The notes beneath the pieces were generated by a model that saw only the letters and a list, made by a program, of their open reading frames with translations, was not told where the DNA came from and ran no database searches. The position numbers and the translations under genes were made by a program. A stretch of DNA of 64,000 nt. It comes from FEB-10 sp963710645. Its GTDB lineage: Bacteria > Acidobacteriota > Thermoanaerobaculia > Thermoanaerobaculales > Sulfomarinibacteraceae. Numbering within the stretch: the first letter of the stretch is position 1; every line of letters begins with the position of its first letter. Below, in pieces: positions 1 through 10,419 of the stretch. The stretch is taken from positions 62,001 to 126,000 of the forward strand of contig CAVQBD010000009.1 in assembly GCA_963710645.1 (NCBI GenBank), written 5' to 3'.

Positions 1-1
1 G

Positions 2-796
2 ATGTTGCTGTCGGCCAAGGCCTACACCGAGGCCATGCGTGCCCTGCTCTATCAAACCGCTATCTTTGAGGATCTCGCTCGGACCACCGATGGTGAGGAA
101 CACGAACGTTATGCCTCGTACGTCGACGTCCTGACGCCGGTTTGCAAGGCCTGGGCCTCCGACTGGGGTGTTCAGGTTGGGCTGTGGTGCATGCAGGTCT
201 ACGGTGGCTACGGATACACCAAGGAGTACCCAGTCGAACAGTACGTCCGGGATGCCGAAATCGCAACCATCTACGAAGGCACCAACGGGATTCAAGCGTT
301 GGACTTCGTGGGCAGAAAGCTTCGGCTCCGGGACGGCGCGGCCATCAGGGAACTGCTGGGCATGGCCGAGAAGACATTCAACACGCTCAAGAGCGACCCC
401 GAGCTCATGGAACCGGCGTGGATGCTGGCGGCGGCTCTCAAGCAGATCGAGTCCATCGCCAAGGATCTACCGAAACGACCGGATGGCATGCTCGTGACCA
501 TCCTCAACGCGGTGCCGCTGCTCGACATGGTGGGTACGGTTCTCGGAGCTCACTTCCTGCTGGACCAGGCCCGGCTCGCCAAGACCAAGCTGAAGGAGAT
601 CCTGGCAGAAGCAGGGATCGGGACCGATGACAAAAAGGCGTACAAGACCTTCCTCCAGGGCAATACGGAGGCAGCCTTCTATCACAACAAGGTTCAGACA
701 GCGATCCATTTTGCCTACCGAGCTCTGCCGAACGTGGCGGCGCGCGGTGCGGCCATCCGTTCCGGCGAAAAGGCGCCGATGTACGCGATCATGTAG
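2..796 (+). CDS. acyl-CoA dehydrogenase, C-terminal part (cut by window edge)
   Basis: This is the C-terminal 264 residues of an acyl-CoA dehydrogenase; the N-terminus lies left of the window, so the first Met is probably internal. The family oxidises acyl-CoA to enoyl-CoA using FAD. The segment around residues 67-100 (YGGYGYTKEYPVEQYVRDA, then IYEGTNGIQALD) is the FAD-binding signature of the C-terminal helical domain. About 150 further residues follow, which fits the longer (about 600 aa) dehydrogenases that carry an extra C-terminal helical domain. The same YGYTKEYPVE motif recurs in the shorter dehydrogenase at 22182-23336. A strong terminator follows directly. The substrate cannot be told. 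Confidence 0.93.
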   Translation: MLLSAKAYTEAMRALLYQTAIFEDLARTTDGEEHERYASYVDVLTPVCKAWASDWGVQVGLWCMQVYGGYGYTKEYPVEQYVRDAEIATIYEGTNGIQALDFVGRKLRLRDGAAIRELLGMAEKTFNTLKSDPELMEPAWMLAAALKQIESIAKDLPKRPDGMLVTILNAVPLLDMVGTVLGAHFLLDQARLAKTKLKEILAEAGIGTDDKKAYKTFLQGNTEAAFYHNKVQTAIHFAYRALPNVAARGAAIRSGEKAPMYAIM

Positions 797-821
797 CCGA
801 GTCAGCCTATCGAGTCTTATC

Positions 822-843
822 GGGCCCCCGCCGTCGGGGGCCC
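822..843 (+). terminator. intrinsic terminator after acyl-CoA dehydrogenase gene
   Basis: A perfect 9-bp GC-only stem (GGGCCCCCG / CGGGGGCCC) with a CCGT loop is followed by TTT, 25 bp after the dehydrogenase stop codon. Confidence 0.85.
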
Positions 844-913
844 TTTGAATTGCGATCCACCACCCGGACCCATCCCGATCTACATTTTCAATTCCATATT
901 CGATTTCAAAATA

Positions 914-976
914 TTTCATCTCTCACCTCTCATCTCTCATCTCTCATCTCTCATTTCGAATTTCGAATTTCGATCC
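914..976. repeat. degenerate 7-bp tandem repeats (TCTCATC / TCGAATT)
   Basis: Nine consecutive heptamers in one register: a TTTCATC unit, five TCTCA(T/C)(C/T) units, then three TCGA-type units. The unit sequence changes midway while the 7-bp spacing is kept. The tract sits between the terminator at 822-843 and the next start codon. Confidence 0.85.
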
Positions 977-1029
977 TCCTCTTGCGTTGTGAACCACATC
1001 AACGAATACTTGATGAAGAAGGAGCGACT

Positions 1030-3060
1030 ATGTACGGCATTCCGAATTTAGGGAGAGTTGTGTCCCTGACCCTCTTCATCCTGAGTGGCACGACCGCCGT
1101 GGGCCTTTGCCAAGACTGCATCGAGGAGACGGCGCGTTGGTCCCAAGGGCCGGCGGACGCCGTATTCACCGCGGCGGGGCATTCATACTTCGGTAGCGGC
1201 ACCCTCCTGATAGTCGGCGACGCATCCGACATCAACACACCGCAGGTCGTGGGCTTTGTGGATCTCGGCATGCTGATTGGTGACATCGTTGTCATCGACG
1301 ACGTCGCCCACATCGCAGCCGGGAACTTCACCGAGGAGCCGGGCGCATATTTCGAGGTGGACGTCTCCGTCCCGGCAGCGCCGGTGGTGTCTCGCACCTT
1401 CCCGACCCCATGGCCAGGGCGCAGTCTGTGGGTGACCGAGACTCACGCCTTCGTGGGATTGGCTGATGTCGCGGACGAAGCAAGCGGTTCACTGCTGGTG
1501 CTCGATCTTCGGCCCTCCGGCGATCCGACCGTGGCGGCAGATCTCCCGCTTACGGGTTGGCCGGAGGAGATCGTTGAGGACAGTGGCCTTCTATGGGTCA
1601 CCGAGCTCGGCCGGGGAGTTCGCGCCATCAACGTGTCCGGACCAAGCCTGCCGTTCGAGGTCGCGGTCATTGAAGGCAATATCCGCGATGCGGACGCCGA
1701 CGATGGGGTGCTGTACCTGGTGGAATGGGGAGACGACCGCGATGACGCCCTGAGACTCCTCGACGTCTTCGATCCCGCAGCACCAGTCGAGCTTGGCCGG
1801 TACGACGCTATCAGGCCCCGACAGGTTGAGGTCTTCGGCCCGGCGGCGTACCTCCTGAGCAGTCCGGCGGAGACCTCGTTCCGGCTCGAAGTCATCGACA
1901 TCACACAGCCCGACGATCCGGACCGGTATGGAATCCTGTCCGTCGGGTCTCCCGGCGGCGACCTCCTGATCCAGGATCTCATGGTGGCGGCGCGAGTGGC
2001 CTATGTGACCACCAGCCAGGGCGGGCCGATCCTGGTGGACACGCTGGACTTCGAAAACCCGCGACGGGCGGGCTCGTTCCTCACCCCCGGAGTCACGTCG
2101 AGTCTCGGAGTATCGGACGATCTGGTTGTGGTTGCCGGCGGCAGCTCGGGGCTCCTGTTTTTGGAGCGCGATTTAACACCGATCATCACGCCACCATGGA
2201 TGCCCCCGCTGGACATCCCGTTCGCAGAAGATGTGGCCCTGGCCGGCGACACGGCGTTTGTGGCAGCGTGGCAGGACGGCGTTTGGATTTACGACGTTTC
2301 CAATCCAGTGTCACCCGTCGGGTTGGCTTCGATCGAGACCGGATACAGCTTCTTCCGCGTGGTGGTCTCCGACGACTATCTCTACGCGTCGTTCCACGGT
2401 GATCTCTACGTTACGACGGCCGTCTACCGTGTGGCGGATCCGGCCAATCCGGAGTTGGTCGGCGAGATGCAGGGCGGGGTCATGGCCGTGGCAAACGGCT
2501 ACGCCTACGCCGACTGGTCGGATTGGCTCGGCCAGTGCGCCCTCGCGACCTGGGATGTGTCGGATCCTGCCGCCCCCGGTAACGAACCGACGAATATCAA
2601 CTTCTGGGGAGGGTGCAAGAAGTGCGACTGGCCGTGGCCCGGCTACACGAAATCCTACGAACAGCAACCGCACCGCGCCATCTCGGGATTCGCGGTCTGG
2701 GAAGACCAGGGCTGGGTGGCCGTCGGCAACGCGGGGCTGACCGCCCTCGACCTCACCGATCCATCGGCTCCGCGGAAGGCGGGCTCAGTTGATATCAACG
2801 CGTGCGGCATGGCCGGCGTCACCGCGCAGAACGGCACTGCCTGGGTCGCCACCTCTGTGCCTTCAGGCCTGCTCGGTGTCCGACTGACCGGTGAAGGCGA
2901 CCCGGTCGTCACCGGCTTCCAGCCGCTCACCGGCTTCCCGGCAGACGCTGCCGTGTCCGGCGGACAGGTATATACCGCCAACCAGACCGCCGGCGTTTCG
3001 GTTGTCGAAGACGGGGTCTGCCGGGCGCCGCTTCGGCCCACCGGAAGACGAATGCCGTAG
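1030..3060 (+). CDS. secreted LVIVD-repeat beta-propeller protein
   Basis: A 676-residue exported protein. The start at 1030 is preceded by an AGGAG ribosome site and gives a signal peptide (residues 1 to about 27, hydrophobic core VVSLTLFIL). The mature part consists of repeated units of the type 'xLxVxDVSxPAxPxxVG' (for example VFDPAAPVELGRYD, IDITQPDDPDRYG, YDVSNPVSPVGLAS, WDVSDPAAPG, LDLTDPSAPRKAG), the LVIVD repeat pattern, which is expected to fold as a beta-propeller. A cluster of cysteines (WGGCKKCDW) lies near residue 530. The longer open frame to 850 runs through the heptamer repeats and is not believed. The molecular function is unknown; a cell-surface or extracellular binding role is inferred from the family. 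Confidence 0.85.
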   Translation: MYGIPNLGRVVSLTLFILSGTTAVGLCQDCIEETARWSQGPADAVFTAAGHSYFGSGTLLIVGDASDINTPQVVGFVDLGMLIGDIVVIDDVAHIAAGNFTEEPGAYFEVDVSVPAAPVVSRTFPTPWPGRSLWVTETHAFVGLADVADEASGSLLVLDLRPSGDPTVAADLPLTGWPEEIVEDSGLLWVTELGRGVRAINVSGPSLPFEVAVIEGNIRDADADDGVLYLVEWGDDRDDALRLLDVFDPAAPVELGRYDAIRPRQVEVFGPAAYLLSSPAETSFRLEVIDITQPDDPDRYGILSVGSPGGDLLIQDLMVAARVAYVTTSQGGPILVDTLDFENPRRAGSFLTPGVTSSLGVSDDLVVVAGGSSGLLFLERDLTPIITPPWMPPLDIPFAEDVALAGDTAFVAAWQDGVWIYDVSNPVSPVGLASIETGYSFFRVVVSDDYLYASFHGDLYVTTAVYRVADPANPELVGEMQGGVMAVANGYAYADWSDWLGQCALATWDVSDPAAPGNEPTNINFWGGCKKCDWPWPGYTKSYEQQPHRAISGFAVWEDQGWVAVGNAGLTALDLTDPSAPRKAGSVDINACGMAGVTAQNGTAWVATSVPSGLLGVRLTGEGDPVVTGFQPLTGFPADAAVSGGQVYTANQTAGVSVVEDGVCRAPLRPTGRRMP

Positions 3061-3063
3061 AAG

Positions 3064-3098
3064 AGTCGAAAGTCGAATGTCGAAAGTCGAATGTCGAC
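3064..3098. repeat. degenerate 7-bp tandem repeats (AGTCGAA)
   Basis: Five heptamers (AGTCGAA, AGTCGAA, TGTCGAA, AGTCGAA, TGTCGAC) lie between the convergent ends of the LVIVD gene and the aldolase gene. Confidence 0.85.
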
Positions 3099-3117
3099 AG
3101 AGCTTATCGAAACGTCT

Positions 3118-4167
<1,050 letters not shown>

Positions 4168-4178
4168 TGTCGTCCTCC

Positions 4179-5591
4179 TCAGATTTCGAGGTCATTGTAC
4201 GGCATCTTCTCCCGCTGGTGGAACCCCGAGACGCCCTGGCTCCGGACAGCGAACAGCACAGCAAGCAGAAGGCCCTTGGCCACGCATGTGACGGCGATCG
4301 CCACCCACACCCCTTCCACGCCCCAGCCCTGGTCCACCAGCCAAAAGGCCAATGGCACTCGCGCGGCTGTCAGGCTGATCTCAACAGCCGCCGGCACCAC
4401 CGTCCACTGGGCACCAGCGAATGCCCCGATGAGAACCACTTCAATGGCCATGAAGATCTGGCTGAGCCCGACGATGAGAACGTAGGTCGTCCCGGCCGCC
4501 ACGACCTCGGGATCGGAGCTGAAGACCGACACCGCGGCCTCGGGGAAGGTCACCAGGACAATCGTCACCAGCCCGACGGGGCCGATCGTCAGGAACAATG
4601 TTCTCCACGCGGCCCGGCGCGCTCGAGCCGGCGCCCCGGCACCCAGATTCTGACCGACCAGGGTTGTGGCCGCCGCACCCATGCCGGCGCACACGAAGTA
4701 GTTGAAGACCTCGAGCTTGTGACCAACCCCTAGAGCGGCCACCGCAGGCGTCCCGAAGGTGGTGGTCACTCGGGTCAGCAAGATGTAGATCACCGAGAAA
4801 AAGGCACCCTCCATGCCGAGAGGCAGCCCCACACGAAGGGCTCGCCAGATCTCCCTCGGCGGCCGCAGGAAGTCCAGGGCTCGCGGCCGGATTCCGAGCC
4901 CCTGGAGCATCCACCAGCCTCGGAAACACGCCACGAGCCACGAGATCACCGTTGCCAGGGCGGCGCCCGCGACTCCCAGGCGGGGCATCGGTCCGATCCC
5001 GAAAATCAGCAGTGGATCCAACGCCAGATTGACGACCGCCGCGACCGCGAGCAGTTTCAGCGCGGTGGCGGCGTCGCCGGCAGCCCGGAATGCCGCGGTG
5101 ATCCAGGCGAACAGAAAATAGGCGGGCATGCCAAGGAGGATGATCACCATGTAGGTGATCCCGGCCTCCGTGACCGGCCGGTCGGCGCCCATGAACTCGA
5201 AGATTCCGCGGTTCGCCAAAAGTCCTGCGGCAAGCACGACCATCGACCCCCACACGGCCAGGCTCTGTCCGGCGGCGGCGGCCCGACGCACCGCATCCCG
5301 ACTCCCCGAGCCTACCGCGGTCGCGATCACCGATCCGGAACCTGCGGCGAGTCCTTCGCCGATGGTCTGCGCCAGCCACATGACGAAACCGGCGGTGGAG
5401 GCCGCGGCCAGTGCCACCGGCCCGACCCTCCCCAACCAAAAGGCATCCACCACGAGGAATCCCGCCTGAAGAAGAGCCGACAGCGCGGCCGGGGCGCCAA
5501 GATGCAGGATCGCCCTGTCGATGGAACCCGACACCATCAGCTCGCGGTGTTTCAGGACGTCGTCACGCACGGTTTTGGAGGATACCAGCAC
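4179..5591 (-). CDS. MATE-family efflux transporter
   Basis: A 470-residue polytopic inner-membrane protein of about 12 helices, in the size range of MATE (multi antimicrobial extrusion) exporters, which expel drugs or metabolites using a Na+ or H+ gradient. The pattern of two homologous six-helix halves, with segments such as DAFWLGRVGPVALAAAST and VGHKLEVFNYFVCAGMGAA, fits the family. The open frame begins at a GTG (5591) without a clear ribosome site; an ATG at 5537 (MVSGSIDRAIL) is a realistic alternative. It is the first gene of a pair with fbaB and is divergent from the membrane-protein gene at 5645, only 53 bp away, so promoters must be very compact. The substrate is unknown. Confidence 0.9.
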   Translation of the reverse strand: MLVSSKTVRDDVLKHRELMVSGSIDRAILHLGAPAALSALLQAGFLVVDAFWLGRVGPVALAAASTAGFVMWLAQTIGEGLAAGSGSVIATAVGSGSRDAVRRAAAAGQSLAVWGSMVVLAAGLLANRGIFEFMGADRPVTEAGITYMVIILLGMPAYFLFAWITAAFRAAGDAATALKLLAVAAVVNLALDPLLIFGIGPMPRLGVAGAALATVISWLVACFRGWWMLQGLGIRPRALDFLRPPREIWRALRVGLPLGMEGAFFSVIYILLTRVTTTFGTPAVAALGVGHKLEVFNYFVCAGMGAAATTLVGQNLGAGAPARARRAAWRTLFLTIGPVGLVTIVLVTFPEAAVSVFSSDPEVVAAGTTYVLIVGLSQIFMAIEVVLIGAFAGAQWTVVPAAVEISLTAARVPLAFWLVDQGWGVEGVWVAIAVTCVAKGLLLAVLFAVRSQGVSGFHQREKMPYNDLEI

Positions 5592-5644
5592 TCGCTGAGG
5601 CCGATGGGTTACCGTGACACCCGCTCCCCGGTAGACTCGAAGCT

Positions 5645-7474
5645 GTGAACGGCGCCCTGATCCTGCTGCCGGCTTCGGCGTTGGCCTTCGTCTTTGTCGT
5701 GAGCCTCTTGACCGTCGGCCGGTGGATCGTTGTCCGACTGCGGCTCGAGACCTCCGATACCTCGGCCGCCCACCTGGCCGCAGGCGTCACCGCATACACG
5801 GCGATGGGCGTTTTGTTGGGAGCCACGGAGTCGTTCCGCTGGCCGCTGTTGGCGGGGCTGGCGGTGGCCCCGGCTTTCGCTGCGGCACCACGGTTGATCA
5901 GGAGCGCAACCCAGAAATGGCCGACCCTGCGCAACCGACGGCCCACCACCCTGACGATCGAGCCCCTCGAGGCTGTCCTTGGATTGCTGGCAGTCATCTA
6001 TGTTGTCGCCGCCGCCGTCCCGACATTCCACTACGACCTCCTGGTGAACTACCTGGGGGTGCCCAAGGACTACCTGATCCAGGGGAACCTCGGCGCGCTG
6101 GCGCACAATGTCCACAGCAGCCTTTCAATGCCGCTCCACGCGTTCATCGCCTTCGAGTTATCCTTGGGCGAGCTCCTGTCCGGGTCGCCGTTCCTGTTTG
6201 GCTGGGCGCCAGTTTGGGGAGCGCTTCACCTCATCGTAATCGCTGCAATTGGAGACCTCATTCGGCGGATGGCGGTGGCCCTTGCCCCCGATGCCCAACA
6301 GGCGGCATTCGCCACGCCGGCGGCGCTCGTGCTCTGGCTGGCGATGCCTCAAACTCTGCTCCTCGCTGTGCTGGAGAACGCCGAGTTTCTCACCACCTAC
6401 CTGGGCCTCAACATAGCGTTCCTCACGCTGACGGCAACGCGCCGGGACGACGTTGTGGTCGTCGGCGCATTGTCAGGTCTGATGATCGCTGCAAAGCCCC
6501 AGCTGGCGCTGTTTGCCCTGACCGCGCTGGTCTTGGTGCCGACCAACGGTTCGTGGCGGAGAAAAGCGGCTGGAATCATACTTGCGGCGGCCCTCCCGAT
6601 GACAACGCAGATTCGAAACCTGATGGTCTTCGGGAGCTTTCTCTATCCGTACGCGGGCGGAACCGGGGCGGCAGCACAGGCGGCTCAAGCACTGCTCTTG
6701 GAAAACGCCGCGGCACTTCCGGGTTCCCTGACCGACATGACGAGACGTTGTTGGCGGTTGGTCACCCTCCAACCTGAGACCGGCATCAGCCTGCTGGCCC
6801 TTTCCGCCATCTTTTTGGCACCTGTTCAGCGCCTTCGTTTCTGGATCCTGACAGCTGTGGCGACCCTGGTCCCGCTGGCCCTCAGCGCCAATACCCCCAA
6901 CACCCTCAGGTGGAGTCAGCTGGGCCTGGTTCTCCTCTTTCTGGCGGCCGGTCTCGGTCTGGCCAGGGTTGCATCGAAGATCAGAACGACCCGCTGGGTC
7001 GCCGCAGCACTCGGCCTCACCGCGATCTGGTTCGCTGTGAGCTTCACCGTGGCGACCCTTGGCCCGATCGGTTTCTTGACGTCGGGTCCGGAACCCGTAT
7101 TGAAGGTCATGATCCCAGACTACGGAGTGCGCAGAGATCTCGTGCAGCGTCCCGGCCGTGTCCTCTGGATGGGCGAGCTCTACGGCTTCTACGGCGCCCG
7201 AAAAGGCCCGATTGCGGCTCCACAGAACGGATTCTCCCATGGGCGGCTGCTCGGCAGCGGCACACCCAGCGAGTTGAAGGATCGGCTCACTGCCGAGGGC
7301 TACGGTTGGATATGTTTCAACCGGCGACATCGGGCGACCGGGCCCGAGTCGGCACACTGGGAGTGGCTTGGGACCGCTCAGAGGGAATCGATCGCCGAGC
7401 TCCTGAATTCCCTTCCCGCCATCCAGCCGGTCGACGGCGTCACCGTCTACGATCTCGAACCCCGGCTGCAGTAG
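5645..7474 (+). CDS. polytopic membrane protein, GT-C glycosyltransferase-like
   Basis: A 609-residue integral membrane protein with roughly a dozen hydrophobic helices. Residues 125-165 read PTFHYDLLVNYLGVPKDYL and then NVHSSLSMPLHAF, resembling the first luminal loop of GT-C glycosyltransferases (pattern YHLxxPKxYLxxGxxxxxxxNxHSxxP), which use polyprenyl-phosphate sugars. The catalytic acidic residues usual in that loop are not obvious apart from the Asp in HYD, so the assignment is tentative. A soluble C-terminal tail of about 130 residues follows the last helix. The start is a GTG with only a weak ribosome site. The gene is divergent from the MATE gene. No nearby glycan gene helps to define its job. 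Confidence 0.6.
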   Translation: MNGALILLPASALAFVFVVSLLTVGRWIVVRLRLETSDTSAAHLAAGVTAYTAMGVLLGATESFRWPLLAGLAVAPAFAAAPRLIRSATQKWPTLRNRRPTTLTIEPLEAVLGLLAVIYVVAAAVPTFHYDLLVNYLGVPKDYLIQGNLGALAHNVHSSLSMPLHAFIAFELSLGELLSGSPFLFGWAPVWGALHLIVIAAIGDLIRRMAVALAPDAQQAAFATPAALVLWLAMPQTLLLAVLENAEFLTTYLGLNIAFLTLTATRRDDVVVVGALSGLMIAAKPQLALFALTALVLVPTNGSWRRKAAGIILAAALPMTTQIRNLMVFGSFLYPYAGGTGAAAQAAQALLLENAAALPGSLTDMTRRCWRLVTLQPETGISLLALSAIFLAPVQRLRFWILTAVATLVPLALSANTPNTLRWSQLGLVLLFLAAGLGLARVASKIRTTRWVAAALGLTAIWFAVSFTVATLGPIGFLTSGPEPVLKVMIPDYGVRRDLVQRPGRVLWMGELYGFYGARKGPIAAPQNGFSHGRLLGSGTPSELKDRLTAEGYGWICFNRRHRATGPESAHWEWLGTAQRESIAELLNSLPAIQPVDGVTVYDLEPRLQ

Positions 7475-7495
7475 GAATCCGGTGAGAACCGCGTT

Positions 7496-8827
7496 CTAGG
7501 AGATGACTTCGGTATTCTCCGTAAACGAAATCCCAAGCCGCTGCAATTCCTCCAGGGCGGGCTCGTAGAATTCGGGCATCACCGGCACGATCACTCCAGG
7601 TGTGGTGAATCGTCCTTCGAGAATGAACCGTACTCCCACCGCGGCCGGCAGCCCAACGGTGCGATTCATGCTCGAGTCACCGCCCGGAATGCCAAAATCC
7701 ACCATGGTGGAGGTAATCCGCTCGGTCCGATCGGAGAATTTCGCGATGAATGTGTGCTGTAAAACCAACATGTCCCGCTCACCGTCGGCGTAGGACATCT
7801 TCTCCAACATGCGGGCTGTCAATATGTCCACCGGCGCCTTCGGTCCGGGCAGGGTTTCGTCGGAAAACAGGCCGATCCAGGCCATGCATCCGATTTCGGG
7901 ACCATCCGCCGCCAGGTCGAGCCGTGATGCCACTGTACCTTTGATGTCGTCGGTGGACGGGGCACCGATCAGCCGAGCCGTGAGATCAGCATAGGTCGCG
8001 CCCTCGAGGCCGTCCATGTCATCGGTTCCGAGCCAATTCAGTCTGGCGATCTGCTTCATGGCCGTGCACCAATGGGGATTGCGCAGAGTTCCGCGGAACA
8101 TGGTGTCCACAGGATCGATCCCGTAGTACTCCCGGTAAGGCATGCTGTCCCGGTTCGGATAGCCGAGAAACCCTATCAACTCTCCCTCGATCTCCACGGG
8201 CACATCCCAGATGTGGTCGAAGAGTCCGCCTCCCACCACCACGACATCCTTGCCGTCCCGGCGGTAGCGGGCGTCGTTGAGCCCAGCCAGCAGCACTCCA
8301 CGCGGACTCCAGGAGAACTTGTAACCGAACGGATTGTCATTGGCTTCCGGTGCCGGCAGGCCACCGCAGTACGACTGGAAGGTCGTGATTTCGCCACCGT
8401 CGGCCTGTACTTTATGGATGACCTTCATCGCGGTCATGTGGTCGATGCCCGGGTCCACTCCCAACTCGTTGAGCAGGATCACGCCGGCAGCCTTTGCCTC
8501 GGCGTCGAGCGCCTTCATGTCGTCCTTGACATAGGACGTGGTCACCATGTGCTTGCCGTGGTCGATGCACGCCTGCGCAACGGCCGGATGGTAGGCCCAG
8601 GGCAGTAGACTGACGGCCAGGTCGTGGTCGGCAACCAGATCGCCCAGCCGCTCGGGTTCCGTGGAAATATCGAAGGCCACAGGTGTGCCGTTGGGATGAC
8701 CGTTCACGATCGCTTCGGCCTTGCTCACCGTTCGGCTCGCAACCGTTACGTCGTATCCATGGTCCAACAGATACTGCACATGGGCTCGAACCACCAGGCC
8801 CGCACCAAAAACTACAACTCGACTCAT
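7496..8827 (-). CDS. saccharopine reductase/dehydrogenase family protein
   Basis: A 443-residue cytoplasmic oxidoreductase. The N-terminus has a Rossmann motif (VVFGAGLVVRAHVQYL, residues 4-19). The central part (NELGVDPGIDHMTAMKVIH, SYCGGLPAPEANDNP) is typical of saccharopine reductases, which join or split glutamate and a lysine-pathway semialdehyde; some relatives act in lysine catabolism or on other amino-acid adducts. It follows argF with a 47-bp gap on the same strand, and a GGGGGAC ribosome site precedes the ATG. The pairing suggests amino-acid (ornithine/lysine type) metabolism, but the exact substrate and direction are inference. Confidence 0.85.
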   Translation of the reverse strand: MSRVVVFGAGLVVRAHVQYLLDHGYDVTVASRTVSKAEAIVNGHPNGTPVAFDISTEPERLGDLVADHDLAVSLLPWAYHPAVAQACIDHGKHMVTTSYVKDDMKALDAEAKAAGVILLNELGVDPGIDHMTAMKVIHKVQADGGEITTFQSYCGGLPAPEANDNPFGYKFSWSPRGVLLAGLNDARYRRDGKDVVVVGGGLFDHIWDVPVEIEGELIGFLGYPNRDSMPYREYYGIDPVDTMFRGTLRNPHWCTAMKQIARLNWLGTDDMDGLEGATYADLTARLIGAPSTDDIKGTVASRLDLAADGPEIGCMAWIGLFSDETLPGPKAPVDILTARMLEKMSYADGERDMLVLQHTFIAKFSDRTERITSTMVDFGIPGGDSSMNRTVGLPAAVGVRFILEGRFTTPGVIVPVMPEFYEPALEELQRLGISFTENTEVIS

Positions 8828-8874
8828 GATCGTCCCCCTTCGGAGTGTTTACTATTTGTTGATTTCGAATCCGG

Positions 8875-9855
8875 TCAATCACCCAGAGTGGCAACCATCA
8901 CGGCCTTGATGGTGTGGAGCCGGTTCTCGGCCTCATCGAAGACCCGCGACTGCGGCCCTTCGAAGACCCCATCTTCGACCTCGCAGATGCCGGGGTTCTG
9001 CTTCGCCACATCGGTTTCAAGGTTGTGGAATGCGGGAAGACAATGTAAGAAGATTGCCTCGGGACGCCGAGTGACCTCCATCATCTGCCGGGTCACCTTG
9101 TACGGCGCCAATAGCCGGATCCGACTTTCAATCTGATCTTCCTCGCCCATGGAGACCCACACGTCGGTGTAGACTGCGTGAGCACCCTCCACGCCGGCGT
9201 CCACATCATCGGTCACCGTGACCTCGCCGCCACTGTCGGCGGCGATGGCACTCACGGCGGTCACCAACTGGTCGTCGGGTTGGAGTTCGGCGGGAGCCAC
9301 GATCCGGACATCCATCCCAACCTTGGAACATCCCACCATCAATGAGTTGGCCATGTTGTTGCGTCCGTCACCCACGTAGGCGAGCGCCTTGCCCTCGAGG
9401 TCACCAAACTCCTCCTGGACGGTGAGCAGGTCGGCAAGTATCTGGGTCGGGTGCCATTGGTCGGTGAGACCGTTCCACACCGGCACGCCGGCGTACGTGG
9501 CCAACGTCTCCACCGTGTCGTGGCCGAAGCCTCGAAACTGAATACCGTCAAACATCCGGCCAAGAACCCTGGCGGTATCGGCCACGGTCTCCTTCTTGCC
9601 GAACTGGATGTCGTGCTTGCCGAGATACTCGGGGTGAGCGCCCTCGTCGAAGCACGCCACCGTGAAGGCGCACCTGGTTCGCGTGGACGGCTTTTCGAAG
9701 AGCAACGCCACGTTCTTGCCCGCCAGAGCAGAACCCTTGATGCCAGCCCGCTTGTCGGCCTTCAACCGCGCCGACAGCGACAATAGGTAGCCGATCTCCT
9801 CGGGTGTGAAATCCAGGAGTTTGAGGAAATGTCTCCCCTTCAAATCGGTCGCCAT
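8875..9855 (-). CDS. argF: ornithine carbamoyltransferase
   Basis: A 326-residue enzyme that transfers the carbamoyl group from carbamoyl phosphate to ornithine to make citrulline in arginine synthesis. The carbamoyl-phosphate loop STRTR is at residues 57-61, HPTQ lies near residue 140 and the HCLPA motif near residue 280, all intact. The length is normal. It is the first gene of a pair with the saccharopine-reductase-like gene. No other arg biosynthesis gene is in the window, although arginyl-tRNA synthetase is encoded divergently upstream. The 560-bp upstream region shows no recognisable operator. Confidence 0.95.
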   Translation of the reverse strand: MATDLKGRHFLKLLDFTPEEIGYLLSLSARLKADKRAGIKGSALAGKNVALLFEKPSTRTRCAFTVACFDEGAHPEYLGKHDIQFGKKETVADTARVLGRMFDGIQFRGFGHDTVETLATYAGVPVWNGLTDQWHPTQILADLLTVQEEFGDLEGKALAYVGDGRNNMANSLMVGCSKVGMDVRIVAPAELQPDDQLVTAVSAIAADSGGEVTVTDDVDAGVEGAHAVYTDVWVSMGEEDQIESRIRLLAPYKVTRQMMEVTRRPEAIFLHCLPAFHNLETDVAKQNPGICEVEDGVFEGPQSRVFDEAENRLHTIKAVMVATLGD

Positions 9856-10419
9856 CCAATCCTCCGAACCAACGCTTCGGGGGCCCAGCAGTTGGGCACC
9901 AGAGCGGCCGCATGGTACCCCTGACCGCCCACTTTGCCAAGGGCCAAAACCCCCACCCTGCCCCAGGGGCTAGGGGCTAGGGGCGAGGAGCTGGTTTCCC
10001 CCGCCCCCCCGAATCGAGAGGGCGCGATGGGCGGGCGTGCCACTTCTGACAATCTCGGGAGTGTTCGCCGTCAGGCATTGTTGCCCTTCGGTCCCGAAAG
10101 TGTCAGGGGTGGCAGCCTGCCGGCGACAGCGATTGTGGCCTGGGCCGGGAGGGATGTGGTGGGGGGGTGACCCGGCCACTGGCCACTCGCTGGTAACGGT
10201 TGGTCACCGCGGCCGGAGGCCGCGAGTAACCACGGGGAACGCAATGGGAGAATCGGCGTGCTGAAACTGGGTGGTAGAACCGAACACACGATCATTGTGG
10301 AGCGGGCCTCCGGCCTGCACTCCCCATCCTCCCCTTCCCACCACCACACCTTCCACAGCGTGGCAGGTGGGTGGGCGGACGGGATTCGAGTAGAATCGCG
10401 CTTCGACTGGAGGCCGAGC
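9856..10419. other. non-coding stretch between divergent argF and argS
   Basis: No convincing gene is seen in these 564 bp. It holds a heptamer tract at 9966-9993, two GGCCACT heptamers at 10174-10187, a run of seven G in GTGGTGGGGGGGTGACC near 10157, a small GC palindrome (CGCGGCC-GGA-GGCCGCG, 10208-10224) and a GGGTGGGCGG motif near 10370. The reading frame of argS stays open back to 10258, but that sequence looks non-coding. Promoters for argF and argS should lie here; none is clear. Confidence 0.6.
9966..9993. repeat. 7-bp tandem repeats (GGGGCTA)
   Basis: Four heptamers: GGGGCTA, GGGGCTA, GGGGCGA, GGAGCTG, in one register upstream of argF. Confidence 0.75.
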
